From: Aplectana chamaeleonis
Lineage: Eukaryota; Nematoda; Chromadorea; Rhabditida; Cosmocercidae
DNA: 64,000 nucleotides
NCBI GenBank assembly: GCA_029168955.1
Contig: JAPDOI010000151.1
Span: forward strand, 682,001 to 746,000
Reading direction: 5' to 3'
Shown: piece by piece, positions 1-10,844 of the stretch
Layout: the number at the start of each line of letters is the position of its first letter
How positions within the stretch are numbered: position 1 is the stretch's first letter
Made by a program: the position numbers and the translations under genes
The notes under the pieces: generated by a model
Told to the model about the DNA's origin: nothing
The model's database searches: none
Seen by the model: the letters and a program-made list of their open reading frames with translations, nothing else

Positions 1-410
1 CTCGCTTCAACCTAATATTTCAAGAAATTTTTTCGACTTCTCTAACTTCTTATTTCTCGGATGTATTACGTTGCCAATTCATTAGTTTCGCCAGGAAAGT
101 TTTCGGATACCACCTTCTGTATTATAATACTTAAGAGGCCATTCTTTTATGAATTTGAATGGGTCGGAACACAATTTCACGCGGTTATTTCGTTATGGAT
201 CGATAGAGGGTTCAAAACCAGCCAGGTTTTTTTTATTCCTGGAATTCCGAAAAAAACGTATAAAAATAATGGGCCTCCAAAGCTGAGCATTTGTCACTAT
301 TTTCAGCGTATTGTCTTTAGCGGGGCGAAATTGCGGTCTGCAGTTGCAGACAAGCGCTGTTGCAACACGCAGCACGATGTAAATCGTGCTGGAACGTTGT
401 CCTGGCGCAA
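1..410. other. Unannotated AT-rich sequence
   Basis: I see no gene, RNA or clear repeat here. The open frames lack splice-flanked conserved sequence and stop at random. Confidence 0.4.
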
Positions 411-855
411 TTAAAGGCATTATCCACGGTAAAAACCGTTTTCGAGTTTCCACCAGAAAACGAAGGTTTAGAGTCTGACTGTTTCATCAGTGAAGATAGA
501 ATCATGAAAAACGCTGCAAAAGATCCAAAATTAGCTCTTCTTCTTGAAAGCCACATTTCAGCGGTGGGTCAGTTGCGCGGGCATGAGCCTGAAGTAGACA
601 GCGTGTGCAAATGCACCCCAATGCTGAAACTCAGCCGCGCTCGCGCTCCAATGCTAATGAAGAAGCGGCCAAACTGCTCCTCGGAAAACTCGACCGCGAG
701 CGGAAGGGCTAGCGCGAGCGGACTTCGGAGCCGTATGGAGCTCTTTCGGCCGTGTTTTCGTTCGTTCTTTCGACCCCGGTGCTCCAATGAGACCGTGTCC
801 TTTCGATTTCCGGCCAAAAACCGAGGACGACGCTTATCGTGGACACTGCCTTTAA
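411..855. mobile_element. TTAA-flanked MITE, copy 1
   Basis: The left end reads TTAAAGGCATTATCCACGGT and the right end GTGGACACTGCCTTTAA, so the ends are inverted repeats of AGGCA(GTG)TCCACG and the flanking TTAA is present on both sides. The interior (about 430-600) matches the neighbouring element at 1281-1716 in inverted orientation. No transposase is encoded. The TTAA target is typical of piggyBac-type transposition; assignment to that superfamily is inference. Confidence 0.75.
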
Positions 856-1280
856 CCTAGCGAGTATCTGTAACCGTAGACATCAATTCCTTCCGTCAAG
901 GACAGCACGCGAGAAAAATCGTAAAAAATTGCTAACTTCGCAGGCTCACGACTTGTATACAAAAGTTTTTCTTCTACTCTAAAATAGATTATGAAGGTAT
1001 CCTCTGTTTCCGAGTGTGATTCATTTCCGTTCGTGGCGTGCTTCTGCGTGCGTACGCTGCGTCCCCTTCTCCCCACAATTTCTCGCTGTCTCTATTCTCG
1101 CTCCGCACAAGCGCGCGAGTGTAATAGAGTAAATCTGGCTCGGAACCAGAGGATATGTGCTTCGACACATCTCAATTCTTACATGAATGATCTCAGATGT
1201 ATGGTCGTTCCGAAAGCGATTGTCCGCCCACGCAGTTGACATGCATGTCGAGCGATCATCGCGTAGGCACTATTTGGACC

Positions 1281-1716
1281 TTAAAGGCAGTGTCTACGAT
1301 AAACTTCGTCCTCGGTTTTTGGCCGGAAATCGAATGTTCAGGGTCTCATTGGAGCACTGGGGTCGAAAGAACGAACGAAAACGAGCCCGAAAGAGCTCCG
1401 AAGTCCGCTTGCGCTAGCCCTTCCGCTCGCGGGCGAGTTTTCCGTGGAACAGTTTGGTCCGCTTCTACATTAGCATTGGAGCGCGAGCGCGGCTGAGTTT
1501 TAACATTGGGGCGCATTGGCGCATGCTGTCTAGTTCAGGCTCATGCCCGCGCAACTCATCCACCGTTGAAATGTTGCTTACAAAAAGAAGAGCTGATTTC
1601 GGAGGTTTCGCAGCGTTTTTCATGATTCTTTCTTCACTGATGAAACAGTCAGACCCTAAAGCTTCGTTTTCTGGGGGAAACTCGAAAACAATTTTTATCG
1701 TGGACACTGCCTTTAA
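1281..1716. mobile_element. TTAA-flanked MITE, copy 2 (inverted relative to copy 1)
   Basis: Starts TTAAAGGCAGTGTCTACGAT and ends ATCGTGGACACTGCCTTTAA. Read on the minus strand, its interior matches 411-855 closely, including the stretch around GTCTGACTGTTTCATCAG. Both termini and the TTAA flanks are intact. No coding capacity. Confidence 0.78.
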
Positions 1717-1857
1717 TGTCGATCAGCAGGATTATTACACGATCCCAGCCAGCTATTTGCAGCCGTGGAAAGGTTAGTCTGGAAAAGTGGCTTCGCGACG
1801 GCAGGTCGACACGCGCGCCGGCCGCGTTAGCGGACAGTCTCATTCGGATACAGTTTA

Positions 1858-2471
1858 GTGGTGTTGGTCTGTAGGGTATCGCTAATGACATTAAACATTC
1901 AGATGATGCTGTTTGATCATGCATTGAGTGCAATCATGTCAAGTCTTTTCGACGTCAGAGTATCCTCTCTAGTGGTGCAAGATTCGTCGTTGGCTGCTGT
2001 GACTGACACTACTCTCATGCAGTTCGTTCGATCCATCAAACCAGATGAGATCCGGCTATCTAACTTGAGGGGATGCTCCCCAGAGCATTTTTCTGTAGAG
2101 ATGTGCGAGTTCTTGGTCACTAGGAACACACTCTATCTCGCAGCCATTTATAATAGAGAGGACTTACATCTTTTCTTGCACATAACTGATGGCGTTCTTG
2201 CTCAGTTGACAGCCATCAAATTCACCATTATAGTGAACAATCTGGTCACTCCCAGAGGTTTGCGAACTTTTCTGAAGGTATGCTGCCATAATCTTGCAGA
2301 TCGACCAATAGGGACAAATAGCTTTCCGTTTAGGCTATCACTAGAGGAAGACGAGAAGTGCTCTCAGGTGCTTTCTTCCCATCCTTCTGCGATCTAGAGG
2401 AGTTCCCTATCTCTAGAAAGTACCACGTGTTCCGTGAAAGAGCTGTTGTCATGATCGAAAACTTGAGGTAG
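1858..2471 (+). CDS. F-box-associated-like protein, partial, two exons (1858-2277, 2334-2471)
   Basis: The simple frame stops at 2397, but a 56-bp intron (donor AAG|GTATGC at 2278, acceptor TTTAG at 2333) joins 140 codons to a second frame that stays open to TAG at 2469-2471. The product is about 185 residues. Features reminiscent of nematode F-box-associated (FTH/FBA type) regions include FVRSIKPDEIRLSNLRGCSP near residue 65, alternating leucine-rich strands in the middle, a GLR...F helix before the intron and a C-terminal FPISRKYHVFRERAVVMIEN segment. Those families are usually substrate-recruiting parts of SCF ubiquitin ligases. No F-box is visible, so an upstream exon may be missing. The start is uncertain: Met at 1858 is used, but an acceptor-like CATTCAG just before ATG at 1900 could instead open the exon. 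A donor-like GAG|GTAGGT overlaps the stop, so it could continue. Family assignment is from pattern resemblance only. Confidence 0.5.
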
Positions 2472-2649
2472 GTTACACATCAGATTCCTGGTCATTTTTG
2501 GTTTTTCCCTTTTTTATGTGAAGCTTAGCTTGCTCGGTACGGAGATTTTGACAGGATAAGCCCGAGGAGCCTTATTACGACCGGCTCAAAATGAGGGAGC
2601 TATGTACGCTATAACTGACTTTTTTCGCTCCAAGTTAGTAACATCATTT

Positions 2650-3260
2650 TCATCAAATTGCCATAGTCCCCGGTTGTCGAGTATTACAGGTAAAATTTGG
2701 GTTCGAAATCAGGTGTTGGGACTGTTCTTCCTTCAAGAATTTGGGTTTTCTTAACATGAAGATTGAAGGCATCGTGCGTGCTGAAAAACATTTCCAATTT
2801 TTTTGCGTACAATCAAAACATTCGGGCTTGCCGACATCATCCATGAAACCTGAAGTTCTGAAAATGCACACCTTGAAAGTTATGGCCACCTGAAAACTGC
2901 TTTGTGGTCCATTATCTAGCACTTCTGGGTCGATCATCTAGCACTTTTTCCTTGAATGTTGATGCGACCGTCAAACAACATGGAAAACAATCTGGCCCAA
3001 GCTCCTCGTGAAGAAAAACTTCAAAAATAACAGTGACGAGGCCTCCGAATGCAGAAAAACTTCAAAAACCATTTTGGCACGAGATTCAAATCCAATTTGA
3101 CAGCGTATACAAGTTGACTTTCCTTTACGAATCAAGGTTTTTGAACGGCTCTTTTGACATTTCCGTCCCCTACGGAGGCCAAGCTATACAAAAACACGAT
3201 AAAATTATATATGATTTTCGGCACGGACGATGACTTCAGAGGCATCGTTCACGATGAAAT
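2650..3260. repeat. Dispersed repeat family F, copy at 2.7-3.2 kb
   Basis: Non-coding repeat carrying the phrase GAATGTTGATGCGACCGTCA and a run of AGAAAAACTTCAAAAA units. It recurs near 15.4-15.7, 20.07-20.56, 29.6-30.4 and, inverted, 45.1-45.4 kb. Its edges carry GGCATCGT(G/T) phrases similar to the TTAA-element termini, so it is probably a relative of those transposons. Confidence 0.6.
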
Positions 3261-4763
3261 ATGGTTGTCGAGTTTTTTTTTTGAATATGGGAGGTCAGAG
3301 GCCTACTGAGACAATCTTGCCAGAAAGAGCAGCGAAAAATGTCCGAAAACCGCTTTTCTCTACCAAAACAGGATCGCTTTTGTGACGTTTCATTTCTGGC
3401 ATCAGAAGAATTGACCGGTTCGGAGGAGTGAACTGTTGAATGTAAAAAACGTGATAAATTCTTTTGATAACCGGTTGTTTTCCTTTCTTCCTTGTAACAA
3501 GGGATCGACCCAGAGGCCGGCCTCCAAACCCAGGAAGCCGTTTTGAGGTGGCGACAACTTCATTCGGAGGCAATTTCAGAACTCCAAAGTTTGTGAATGA
3601 CTTTGTGAAGACCCACTAGTCCGATTAAATGCAAAAACTGGAAAACGGTTTTCATCGGGTACGATGACTTTAAGTCTAGTGGATATGCGTACTTACTGTG
3701 AAGCTCAGAATTAACCTTTATTGTTAGTTGCTTGGTAACGAATGGTCCCATGTTTAGGTGGGTTTTTTTATTGCTACATATATAGTATAGGCTTTGGTGA
3801 TAGGCTTATTGTTAGGCATATTTCATAGTCCTCACCGCAAGCGCGGCACGCTGAAGCGCGGTGAACTGTGAGAGTTCTCACCGCGAGGCACGCTCTTGAC
3901 GCGTGGAAAACATGAAATCTACGGCGACACCGCCAGGGCGGTGCGGGTCAAAGTTGGTCGTCAAATGGCCTGCATACGCGTATATGGTAGAGTAGGATAG
4001 TCCCAGAATTATTCATGTTGGAGTGGATTTTGATTGGGAAGCTAGTATTGATTCAAATGGGGAAATCGCCATGACGTTTGGGCGGGGACACCATTAGGAC
4101 CTTGGGACACCGTTGCTTGGCTTTGAATGCTTGGATGTTAGGATTTAAGGAGCTTAGAGGCACAGTCTAAACATAGAGTCGTTTTCCAATTTTTTTTTTT
4201 GCTTATTGTGGGCAGAATTTCGGCCTGATCGCAATAGTGACTGCAGAATCGCTCATAACCCACTACAAACGGAGTTATGACCCATCAAAGATTGTGAAAT
4301 CGCAATGTAAGAAATTCGTGGACGAGTTAGCTCGGGCCTGTTTTTTCTCATCCTTCGCACCGGAGCAGGGCATACTATCAAGAAAAATGGAAGAACCTGA
4401 GGGGTTGAAACCGTTTGGGGGGCACTCAAAAAAATGAAATGATTCATCCATGAAAATGACAATTTGAGCTGAAATCATATGCCTGATAGCGTTATCAGTC
4501 AATGTTTTCGTGGAGCCTCCATGGAAACACTTCGACTTCTGAAGGCTGTATCTTTCATTCTCCAACTGAATCCTGAGTGCCCCCCCCCCTTAGCGATGTC
4601 ATACCGAACCAGAGCATAGACCAAAATCTATGGCGCATATCGTCCCTGTTGAGACCGAACGCCTTGAAGTTGGCGGAGGGAATGGGTGCTCGATTTTTCT
4701 TGCTTATTCGCAGGAGTTCAGGTTCTACGTTTTGCAGAGTTGCTATACTCAGAGGCCGGACCA
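3261..4763. other. No gene recognised
   Basis: I see no conserved coding sequence. A small inverted repeat lies around 3828-3885 (CTCACCGCAAGCGCGG with AGCGCGGTGA). Part of 4240-4560 resembles repeat stretches near 7.4 and 29.4 kb (GGAGTTATGACCC; CCATGAAAATGA). Confidence 0.4.
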
Positions 4764-5537
4764 TAATCTCTGAGAAAACTCGTCGCGAACGAGCCGCGAA
4801 CCTACCGCGAACCTCGTGACTACCGCGAATCTGCCGTAGACCTACCGCGAACCTTGAGCCAACCGCGAACACCTCGGCACCGCGATGTTGTTTTAGTAAA
4901 ACCTCTGGAGCTGGTGCGAGGCTGCCGCTTATTTGCCGACAACTTACCGCGATGTTGCTTTCTGCCGCTGACTCGCCGCAAACCTGCCGCGTATCTGCCG
5001 CGACCCCATTTGAACTGTGTTCATGATCATGTCGTGAAGTGCTTATCACGTGAACACCCGGTATAAAAAAGCGCCTTATCTCACTCAACTCCTTGTTCGG
5101 CATTGTGATGCCAGCCCTGTGAGGAGACTTGGAGTAGTCTCCTGGAGGCCAGCATGTTTTTGATCGCTGGGGGATAGGAGATGTCCCCAAGACTGGGGGG
5201 GGGGGGGGGGAGGGGAATGGATATATCACCACGACTGGGGGGAGGGGGTGTTCGCCTCGGTCAACAGGGAGCTTGGTTCCTCACCGCAGACCTCGACAAA
5301 GACTATGTTCCCGTAGCGGACCGAGGCTGGGTTTTCTCTGCCGTGAATCGCGACAATCACGCAACCCCGGGATACCGTACCGAGGACGGTCTTTTTCGAA
5401 TACTTACTCTAAGGAAACTCGCTGCGAACCTCCCGCAATCCTGCTAAGTCGGCGTCTTGAGCCTGCCAAGTCGTAGCCTGGTAGGTCACGACTCGGTAGG
5501 TTTGCGGGAGGTTCGCCGCTTGTTTTCTCAGAGATGT
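4764..5537. mobile_element. Foldback element with CCGCGAACCT-rich arms
   Basis: The left arm begins AATCTCTGAGAAAACTCGTC and the right arm ends in its inverse (TTGTTTTCTCAGAGATGTT). Both arms carry short GC-rich units related to CCGCGAACCT, about ten in the left arm (4783-5010) and fewer in the right (5410-5520). The 225-codon minus-strand ORF across it (4555-5232) is a by-product of this composition. The centre holds G-runs. No transposase. Confidence 0.5.
5195..5210 (+). repeat. G16 homopolymer followed by further G-runs
   Basis: Sixteen consecutive G residues are followed by AGGGG, and about 35 bp later by a second G-run (GGGGGGAGGGGG) in a similar context (C-CA-GACTGGGG). The pair forms a short direct repeat and has G-quadruplex potential on the plus strand. 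Length may be unreliable in assembly. Confidence 0.8.
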
Positions 5538-6634
5538 TGAATTTTTCCGGGAGTTTGCTCTGTGTCTTTAAACAACTAGTCCTACCTACCTTGGGGGTAA
5601 TTGTGATATTAAATGCCGGCAGCCGTGAGTAGCACTCTTGCCCAGCGCTTTTTTGGACCATGGCTACCAACAACATTGTCCACGCCGAGCGCGTGGACTT
5701 GGTATATGAAGACGCGCCGCTTCGTTCTTAATATCAACATTCTGGCGAAAAAACACTAGAGAATTATTCGTGGTGTAGAAATCACATCAGTGAATTCCAG
5801 GAGGCGCCTAAGACTCATAAAATACACGTAAGAATGAAACACTGGAATCTACTAAAAAATTGAACTCTACGTCAAAGACTGGATCTGGCAGAGTATATCA
5901 TGTTTTAAATGGTCACTCAGTGTATGTATCCCTCCCTTGGTATTGCGTACCAGTAGCAGTATCCCCGACTGGTTTTCCTTTCTCTCGCGCTGACCACCGT
6001 GCTCGCAATGTCCATTTTCGGTTTTCCAGCGGTCCTGAAGCACCCACCATTTTGGGGTGATGACTTGGAATGGATCTGGACGAACCAATCGCTGGTGCAG
6101 TTTGAAGCGAATGCAGCTTTACTTATACCATATACACAAATAATCGTTCACTTCTATAATAGATCAGGCTGCTCATAAAGTTTCTGAGCAACCGGCTCAA
6201 TGCCATATTTTGGTGAAATGAGTAACTTTGTGCTCAACCTGATTCTTATGCTCTTATTTTGTTACTGTCTCTTGCAATGATCATGTATTTCTCTTTGAAG
6301 CATGTTTTTCCATCCCGTGGTTCCGTATTTGTTGGCCGTCTCATTATACGTTTCCATCATACATTATACGTGATATTATTATTCACTGAAGGTTAACCCA
6401 ACACTCGTAGTAGTAATGTGTTATACTGCTTTGAAGTTAATTGTCTGCATAGTTAGTGTTGTAATGCAATATCATGAACGTTATCATATATCGTTGATCA
6501 ATCTGGTAACCTCAACTCTTCGTATTAACGAATATAATCTGCAGTTATTTTGAAAAGCCATAGAAACCTCTTTAACTGAATTCAACAGCGATGAAATGTT
6601 TTCAATCACCAATCAATTTCAAGGCAACTACTGA
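5538..6634. other. No gene recognised
   Basis: AT-rich sequence without splice-flanked coding segments or clear repeats. No feature is supported. Confidence 0.4.
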
Positions 6635-7303
6635 TTAAGGGCAGTGTTCACGATAATTTTCAATTTTGAAAATATTCGCTAAAATAAAGCACTGGATGCA
6701 ACTAAATTGTTTCTACGTACATATCTATCGCTCCGTTCCTTCCTTAGGGCACCAGTTGATCCTGCTTTGAATAGAATATTCTTCTATTTTCGATTGACCC
6801 GATTTTCCACCGTTGACAACCACCATGAACATGTGCATCAGGGATGAGCGGAATAAAAATATGAAATTTCGGAAATCGGTTTTCGCGTTTCGGAACAAAA
6901 AAAAATTTCTCGGGTTTCGGAAATCGGGCGCGAAACGCCTGAAAATGCGCGAAAATGTGGTTTTCGGAACGCGAAACGCGGAAAAATTCAGAAATCATCT
7001 AGTGTTTTCTTAGGTCCCAGACGACCCGATATTTTCGCATTCCGCTGTGTTTTCTGCGGTTTTCGGAACGCGGAATGTAAAAAATGCACGAAACTGGGTT
7101 TCGGAACGCGAAACGCGGAATTCCGCTCATCCCTGATGTGCATCCAATCGGACAACTAGCCCATGTTATAGAATAATGTTAATGAAATACGACTTTACGA
7201 GGGGTTTCTCGCCGTTTCTTCGTAAATTGGTAACACTTGGAGGCCGACGCATTGTTTTATTCGGAAAACTCGGGGACAAAAATCATTGTGAACACTGCCT
7301 TCA
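6635..7303. mobile_element. TTAA-type MITE interrupted by a hAT-like foldback
   Basis: The left end is TTAAGGGCAGTGTTCACGAT and the right end is ATTGTGAACACTGCCTTCA. The interior around CGCTCCGTTCCTTCCTT and GACAACCACCATGAACATGT matches the uninterrupted copy at 18105-18627, which shows that 6839-7135 is a later insertion. Removing it leaves about 370 bp. Confidence 0.7.
6839..7135. mobile_element. hAT-like foldback MITE with 8-bp target duplication
   Basis: The termini CAGGGATGAGCGGAAT and ATTCCGCTCATCCCTG are perfect inverted repeats, and the element is flanked on both sides by ATGTGCAT (6831-6838 and 7136-7143). CAGGG ends and an 8-bp duplication are characteristic of hAT elements. The interior is built of imperfect TTTCGGAA / GCGAAACGC units. 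A partial relative ends at about 20778 (CCGCTCATCCCTG). Non-autonomous. Confidence 0.8.
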
Positions 7304-7770
7304 AAGGCACGGTCCAGGTTCTTAATCGTTTTCCTTCTTGTTATCTCTCTTGAAAACGGTCTCACGTTGATTCCAATTGTCTCTGGTATCGTACAAGACC
7401 CCCTGGAAACGGAGTTATGACCCCTCAAAGATTGAGCTGTGGGAGCATCGTGGACGAGTTGCCCGAGGCTTGCATTTTCCGTCGTTTGCAACCGATGTAG
7501 GCGAGCTGATCTCATTAAAGAGAGGTTTAAAATTAAGGGAAGAACGGGGTTATTGATCGGGAGCCGTAGCTCATATCGCCACTGTTGAGCTCAAAAGATC
7601 GTAAAAAGAGCGTGGCTTCCTGATGTGGGCGCACCAGGGTGGCTTCCTCCTGTATTGCACATATTCGGGGAATCCAGAGCTCGCACTTGGCAGGTGTTAT
7701 ATGGGGTGGGTCTACGCCTTCATTATGTAGAAATCTCAGATTTCGCCCCTAAGATTGGACCGTGCCTTCA
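7300..7770. mobile_element. TIR element abutting the previous one, TTCA flanks
   Basis: Starts TTCAAAGGCACGGTCC and ends GGACCGTGCCTTCA, with TTCA on both sides. It shares its left TTCA with the right end of the 6635-7303 element. No coding capacity. Confidence 0.65.
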
Positions 7771-7963
7771 AAGGAACAGTGCCTGTTCAGATATTTTGTT
7801 GTTTTCATGTATTGTGTAGTTCATCACTCCACACACGTGCCAAAGACGAGATCGAGATATAAGCGTTGGCGAGATATAAGCGACCATCACGGGCCGGACA
7901 CCCTTCATTCACCCCCCACTGGTCACACGGAAGCGACTGCCAATGAAGAGAAATATAGGCCTG

Positions 7964-8805
7964 ACAAGGGAATTAAACAAAGCGTAGGTCGGGCCTGCCA
8001 AAACGACTAGTATCGTTAGTTTCCCTTGTTTCTCAAAAGTAAAATTGCGCAGTATCCCGCCCGAGTTGCAGGTTCCAGGAAGTTACAAGCTTGAAAAGGT
8101 AGTTTTTTGTGTTTTCTGTACCTTCCAAACAGTCCAAGGGGAGTTTTTTGGGGCGCTGGTCACGATTCTGAAGTTTATTTGTCGATTTTTTGAAGTTTTA
8201 AATAATTCGTTCAAAGCATCCCAGCGGGGGAAAATTGGGGGCAAAACGCCACTTTCGAGATTTCCGGATTTCTTCGATAGATAAGTCTCAAGATCATTCT
8301 CTGTGGGCAATTTCATGTGCTTAACACGAATCTGGGGTAAATTCGCCGATGTTCTGCAGATTACGGTAGATTACGGTGGGTATACGGTAGTTTGAGCAAA
8401 GTATCAGATTTGACTCAAAATTGTATGCGGGGGTTATTCGGGGTGGTGAATACGAATTTGATGCTCATGTGCGGATTTTCAAACTATTAAGGTAGACATA
8501 GTACCTATCGTACCCTACAGTAAACCTCAGAATTTTGCCAAACAGGCCCCCAAATTCGTTTTCAGCACATCGGATTACCCCTGCATACAAGTTTTGAATA
8601 AAATCTGAATTTTTTTTCGAAAACTTTTCAAAAAAATTGTGATGGGTACCCTTACATTTTCGCGAAACTTCAAAAACGCATATACCTTGTTGGAACCAGC
8701 TGCTCGCGGCGGAATACTGCGCATTTTTACTATTCAGCCACAAGAGATACTAACGATACTAGTCGTTTTCGCAGGTCCGACCAACGCTTTGTATACTTCC
8801 CTTGT
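7964..8805. mobile_element. Long-TIR element, copy 1 (about 840 bp)
   Basis: About 110 bp at the left end (ACAAGGGAATTAAACAAAGC..., CGACTAGTATCGTTAGT, GCGCAGTATCCCGC) are the inverse of the right end (GGAATACTGCGCATT, ACGATACTAGTCGTTTTCGC, GCTTTGTATACTTCCCTTGT). A second two-ended copy is at 27576-28507, with one-ended fragments near 17.55, 21.29 and 60.3 kb. No transposase ORF, so non-autonomous. Confidence 0.75.
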
Positions 8806-8902
8806 GAGGCAACTTGTCAACTAAATTTTCACCCTCAAAGTTGAGGCATACTTAAAGAGTCGTAACTCCGTTTGTAGGGGACCTTGAGAGATTTCGGATA
8901 CC

Positions 8903-9300
8903 GCACGTACGCGGCGGGTTAGGTTGGGGTTAGGCAGGGTTTGAAGAGTCGGCGCTTTGATGATAGCGGCGCGAGGGCCGAAAGGGGGTTAGGGGCCAAA
9001 TAGAGTCCCGCCGCTGAAAGGCGCGGCAGCATGCGATGGAGGAGTATCGATAATGCGGCGCCGCACGATCAATTCTCCGCCAATGCATGCTGCCGCGTCT
9101 TTCAGCGGCGGGAGTCTATTCGACCCCTTAGGCTAGCACTGAAAAATCTTTCCCTCACAAACCCTACCTAGGAGGGTGGGGCAGCCGAAACCCCGTTGAG
9201 ACCCCAACTATTGATTATCTCCAGCACTCGCACAGCAATCATGAAACGCGCCGACGCCCCAAAACCTGCATAACCCCAACCTAACCCGCCGCGTACGTGC
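8903..9300. mobile_element. Palindromic MITE with an inner palindrome
   Basis: The outer arms GCACGTACGCGGCGGGTTAG and CTAACCCGCCGCGTACGTGC are near-perfect inverses about 40 bp long. Inside, 8990-9131 is a second inverted repeat (GGGGCCAAATAGAGTCCCGC with its inverse). A remnant of the inner part is visible at about 49630-49690. Confidence 0.7.
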
Positions 9301-10100
9301 ATGCCCGCCCCCCCCCAGAGTGCTATAATTTTCCTGGGCGTTCTGTGCCTTCAAAGACTGCCGGTTTGACGTTTGTACGTACAGCCGGGCTGAACGGAAG
9401 TGTTCGGATTTCGTATTTACGGTGCGTTTTGGGCTACTCCTTTACGTTTTCGGTTTTTTCGGGCCCGTAAGCGGAGGTAACGTGTTGCAAGGCTAGTCTA
9501 GAATCGGTTGGGCAGTAGTGCACCACCCCTCGCCTATGACAGCCCATCGCTTTCTACCAACCATTGAAACCAATCCATGTTTTTTTCTGAATCCTGGTAA
9601 AATTATTGTATTTGCTCAACATATGGTAAGACAGAATTTTTTCAACTTACTGATTCCCTTAGCTGCATCGTGGAATCACCCAAGTTTTACTGTGTTGATC
9701 AAGACCACAAGTATCCAAGGTACGCCTGAAAGCTGCGAGCAGCGACGATCCGTGTCATTCGAACAATCGATGATTTGTTTCCGGCGTTTTCAGTAATTTT
9801 CCCCCGTTTAGCTTTTTTTCCGCACATTCACGCGCGATGAGCTATAAGAACTTTTTTTTACAGAGGATTTCATAGAAGCCCACACCATGTCTCTTTTCAT
9901 GTCTAACTCTGTTTTAGGAGCCGTAGACTCACGCAAAACTCTGGCAAAGCATTTATTTTTGAGTTATAAAGCAGCTGAAAGGCGCAGTAAATGCAGACTT
10001 TGATATCCTTCGTTTCCAATTCGCTACAACCTACGTTACTGAAGTGAAATTAGTAGTATACGCGCAGTTATGTTCCTTCAATTGTAAACCCAGCTAGGGC
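9301..10100. other. No gene recognised; downstream flank of the filament gene
   Basis: This lies 3' of the minus-strand intermediate-filament gene and would contain its 3' UTR. I see no other coding exon or clear repeat. Confidence 0.4.
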
Positions 10101-10806
10101 CTAGGTGCTGCTCTGACGCTGAATGTGGGTGGCGCGTTCCTGAAATGATCCATTAGAGAATAATAAAAACCACAACAAAACTTATGTGAAGTAAGTGGAG
10201 GCCAGTGACTCACTTCTCCCTCCTTATTGAAAAGTATGGTCTGAACCGAGTTTCCGGATCCGAAAGAGTCTTCACCGTCAAACACCAGCTGATCAGGAGG
10301 TGCAGACAAACCTTGGTTACGGGCGAAGATCTAAAACTGCATTATTGAGAAACGCTCCTACTTCTTCTTGCCTAAGGAACTGCTGCTTACCTTGACACTT
10401 TTACCAGCTCTCAGAACGAAGTCCTTCGGTAGGGTGTAGACGATTTCACGCTTTCCGTCGATGCGGCGCTTCAGCTTCCATTCACCGATCGACTGAAGTT
10501 GCAGTTCAGCTAATACGGTTTTCTAAAATCATTGAATCTGGATGAAGTAACAAACCTCGTTCAATTGACGTTCAATTGAAGTTACGCGTAACTTGCCTCA
10601 ATATTGCACGTACCTTACACAGCAATGTGAGTAACTGGCCCTGCTGTTACATAGAATCTAACACCGCCACGCACTGCGGCCGGCTCGCCGACAGCCATCA
10701 GGAGCCACCAGCGGCTAAGCGGGACCAAGTACCTCAAATGTGGGTAATTGAACAGACGACTGTGCTTACATCTAAGTCCTGGGTCAAGAGTGCGTCGTAT
10801 ACTTCC
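10101..10806 (-). CDS. Cytoplasmic intermediate filament protein, C-terminal tail exons
   Basis: Read on the minus strand, three well-supported exons encode a lamin tail domain: 10391-10522 (44 codons), 10214-10330 (39 codons) and 10101-10139 (12 codons plus stop). All boundaries have GT/AG consensus and phase 0. Diagnostic segments are [20 protein letters not shown], the [11 protein letters not shown] strand, IFARNQG, then [17 protein letters not shown] and an ERATHIQ end, as in nematode cytoplasmic filament proteins. TTCAG inside the first of these could start it at 10492 instead. Two small candidate exons upstream, 10614-10640 and 10770-10806, have good splice sites and fit a more divergent start of the same domain; they are less certain. 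The coiled-coil rod, which would lie at higher coordinates, was not found; a palindromic MITE (10845-11165) sits immediately upstream. The product should polymerise into filaments that strengthen epithelia. It is therefore a partial gene, or a gene with a large upstream intron. Confidence 0.82.
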
Positions 10807-10844
10807 CTAGGAGACAGTCTGCAGCGTAGATAAGTAGCGTGTGC

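Noticed and set aside
4555..5232. 225-codon minus-strand ORF
   Set aside because: It lies across the foldback arm and poly-C/poly-G tracts. Its sequence is explained by the CCGCGAACCT units and contains no domain.
8903..9300. TTAGGTTGGGGTTAGGC text as possible interstitial telomeric repeat
   Set aside because: Only one TTAGGC unit is present and it is part of the MITE arm, with an exact inverse at the other end.
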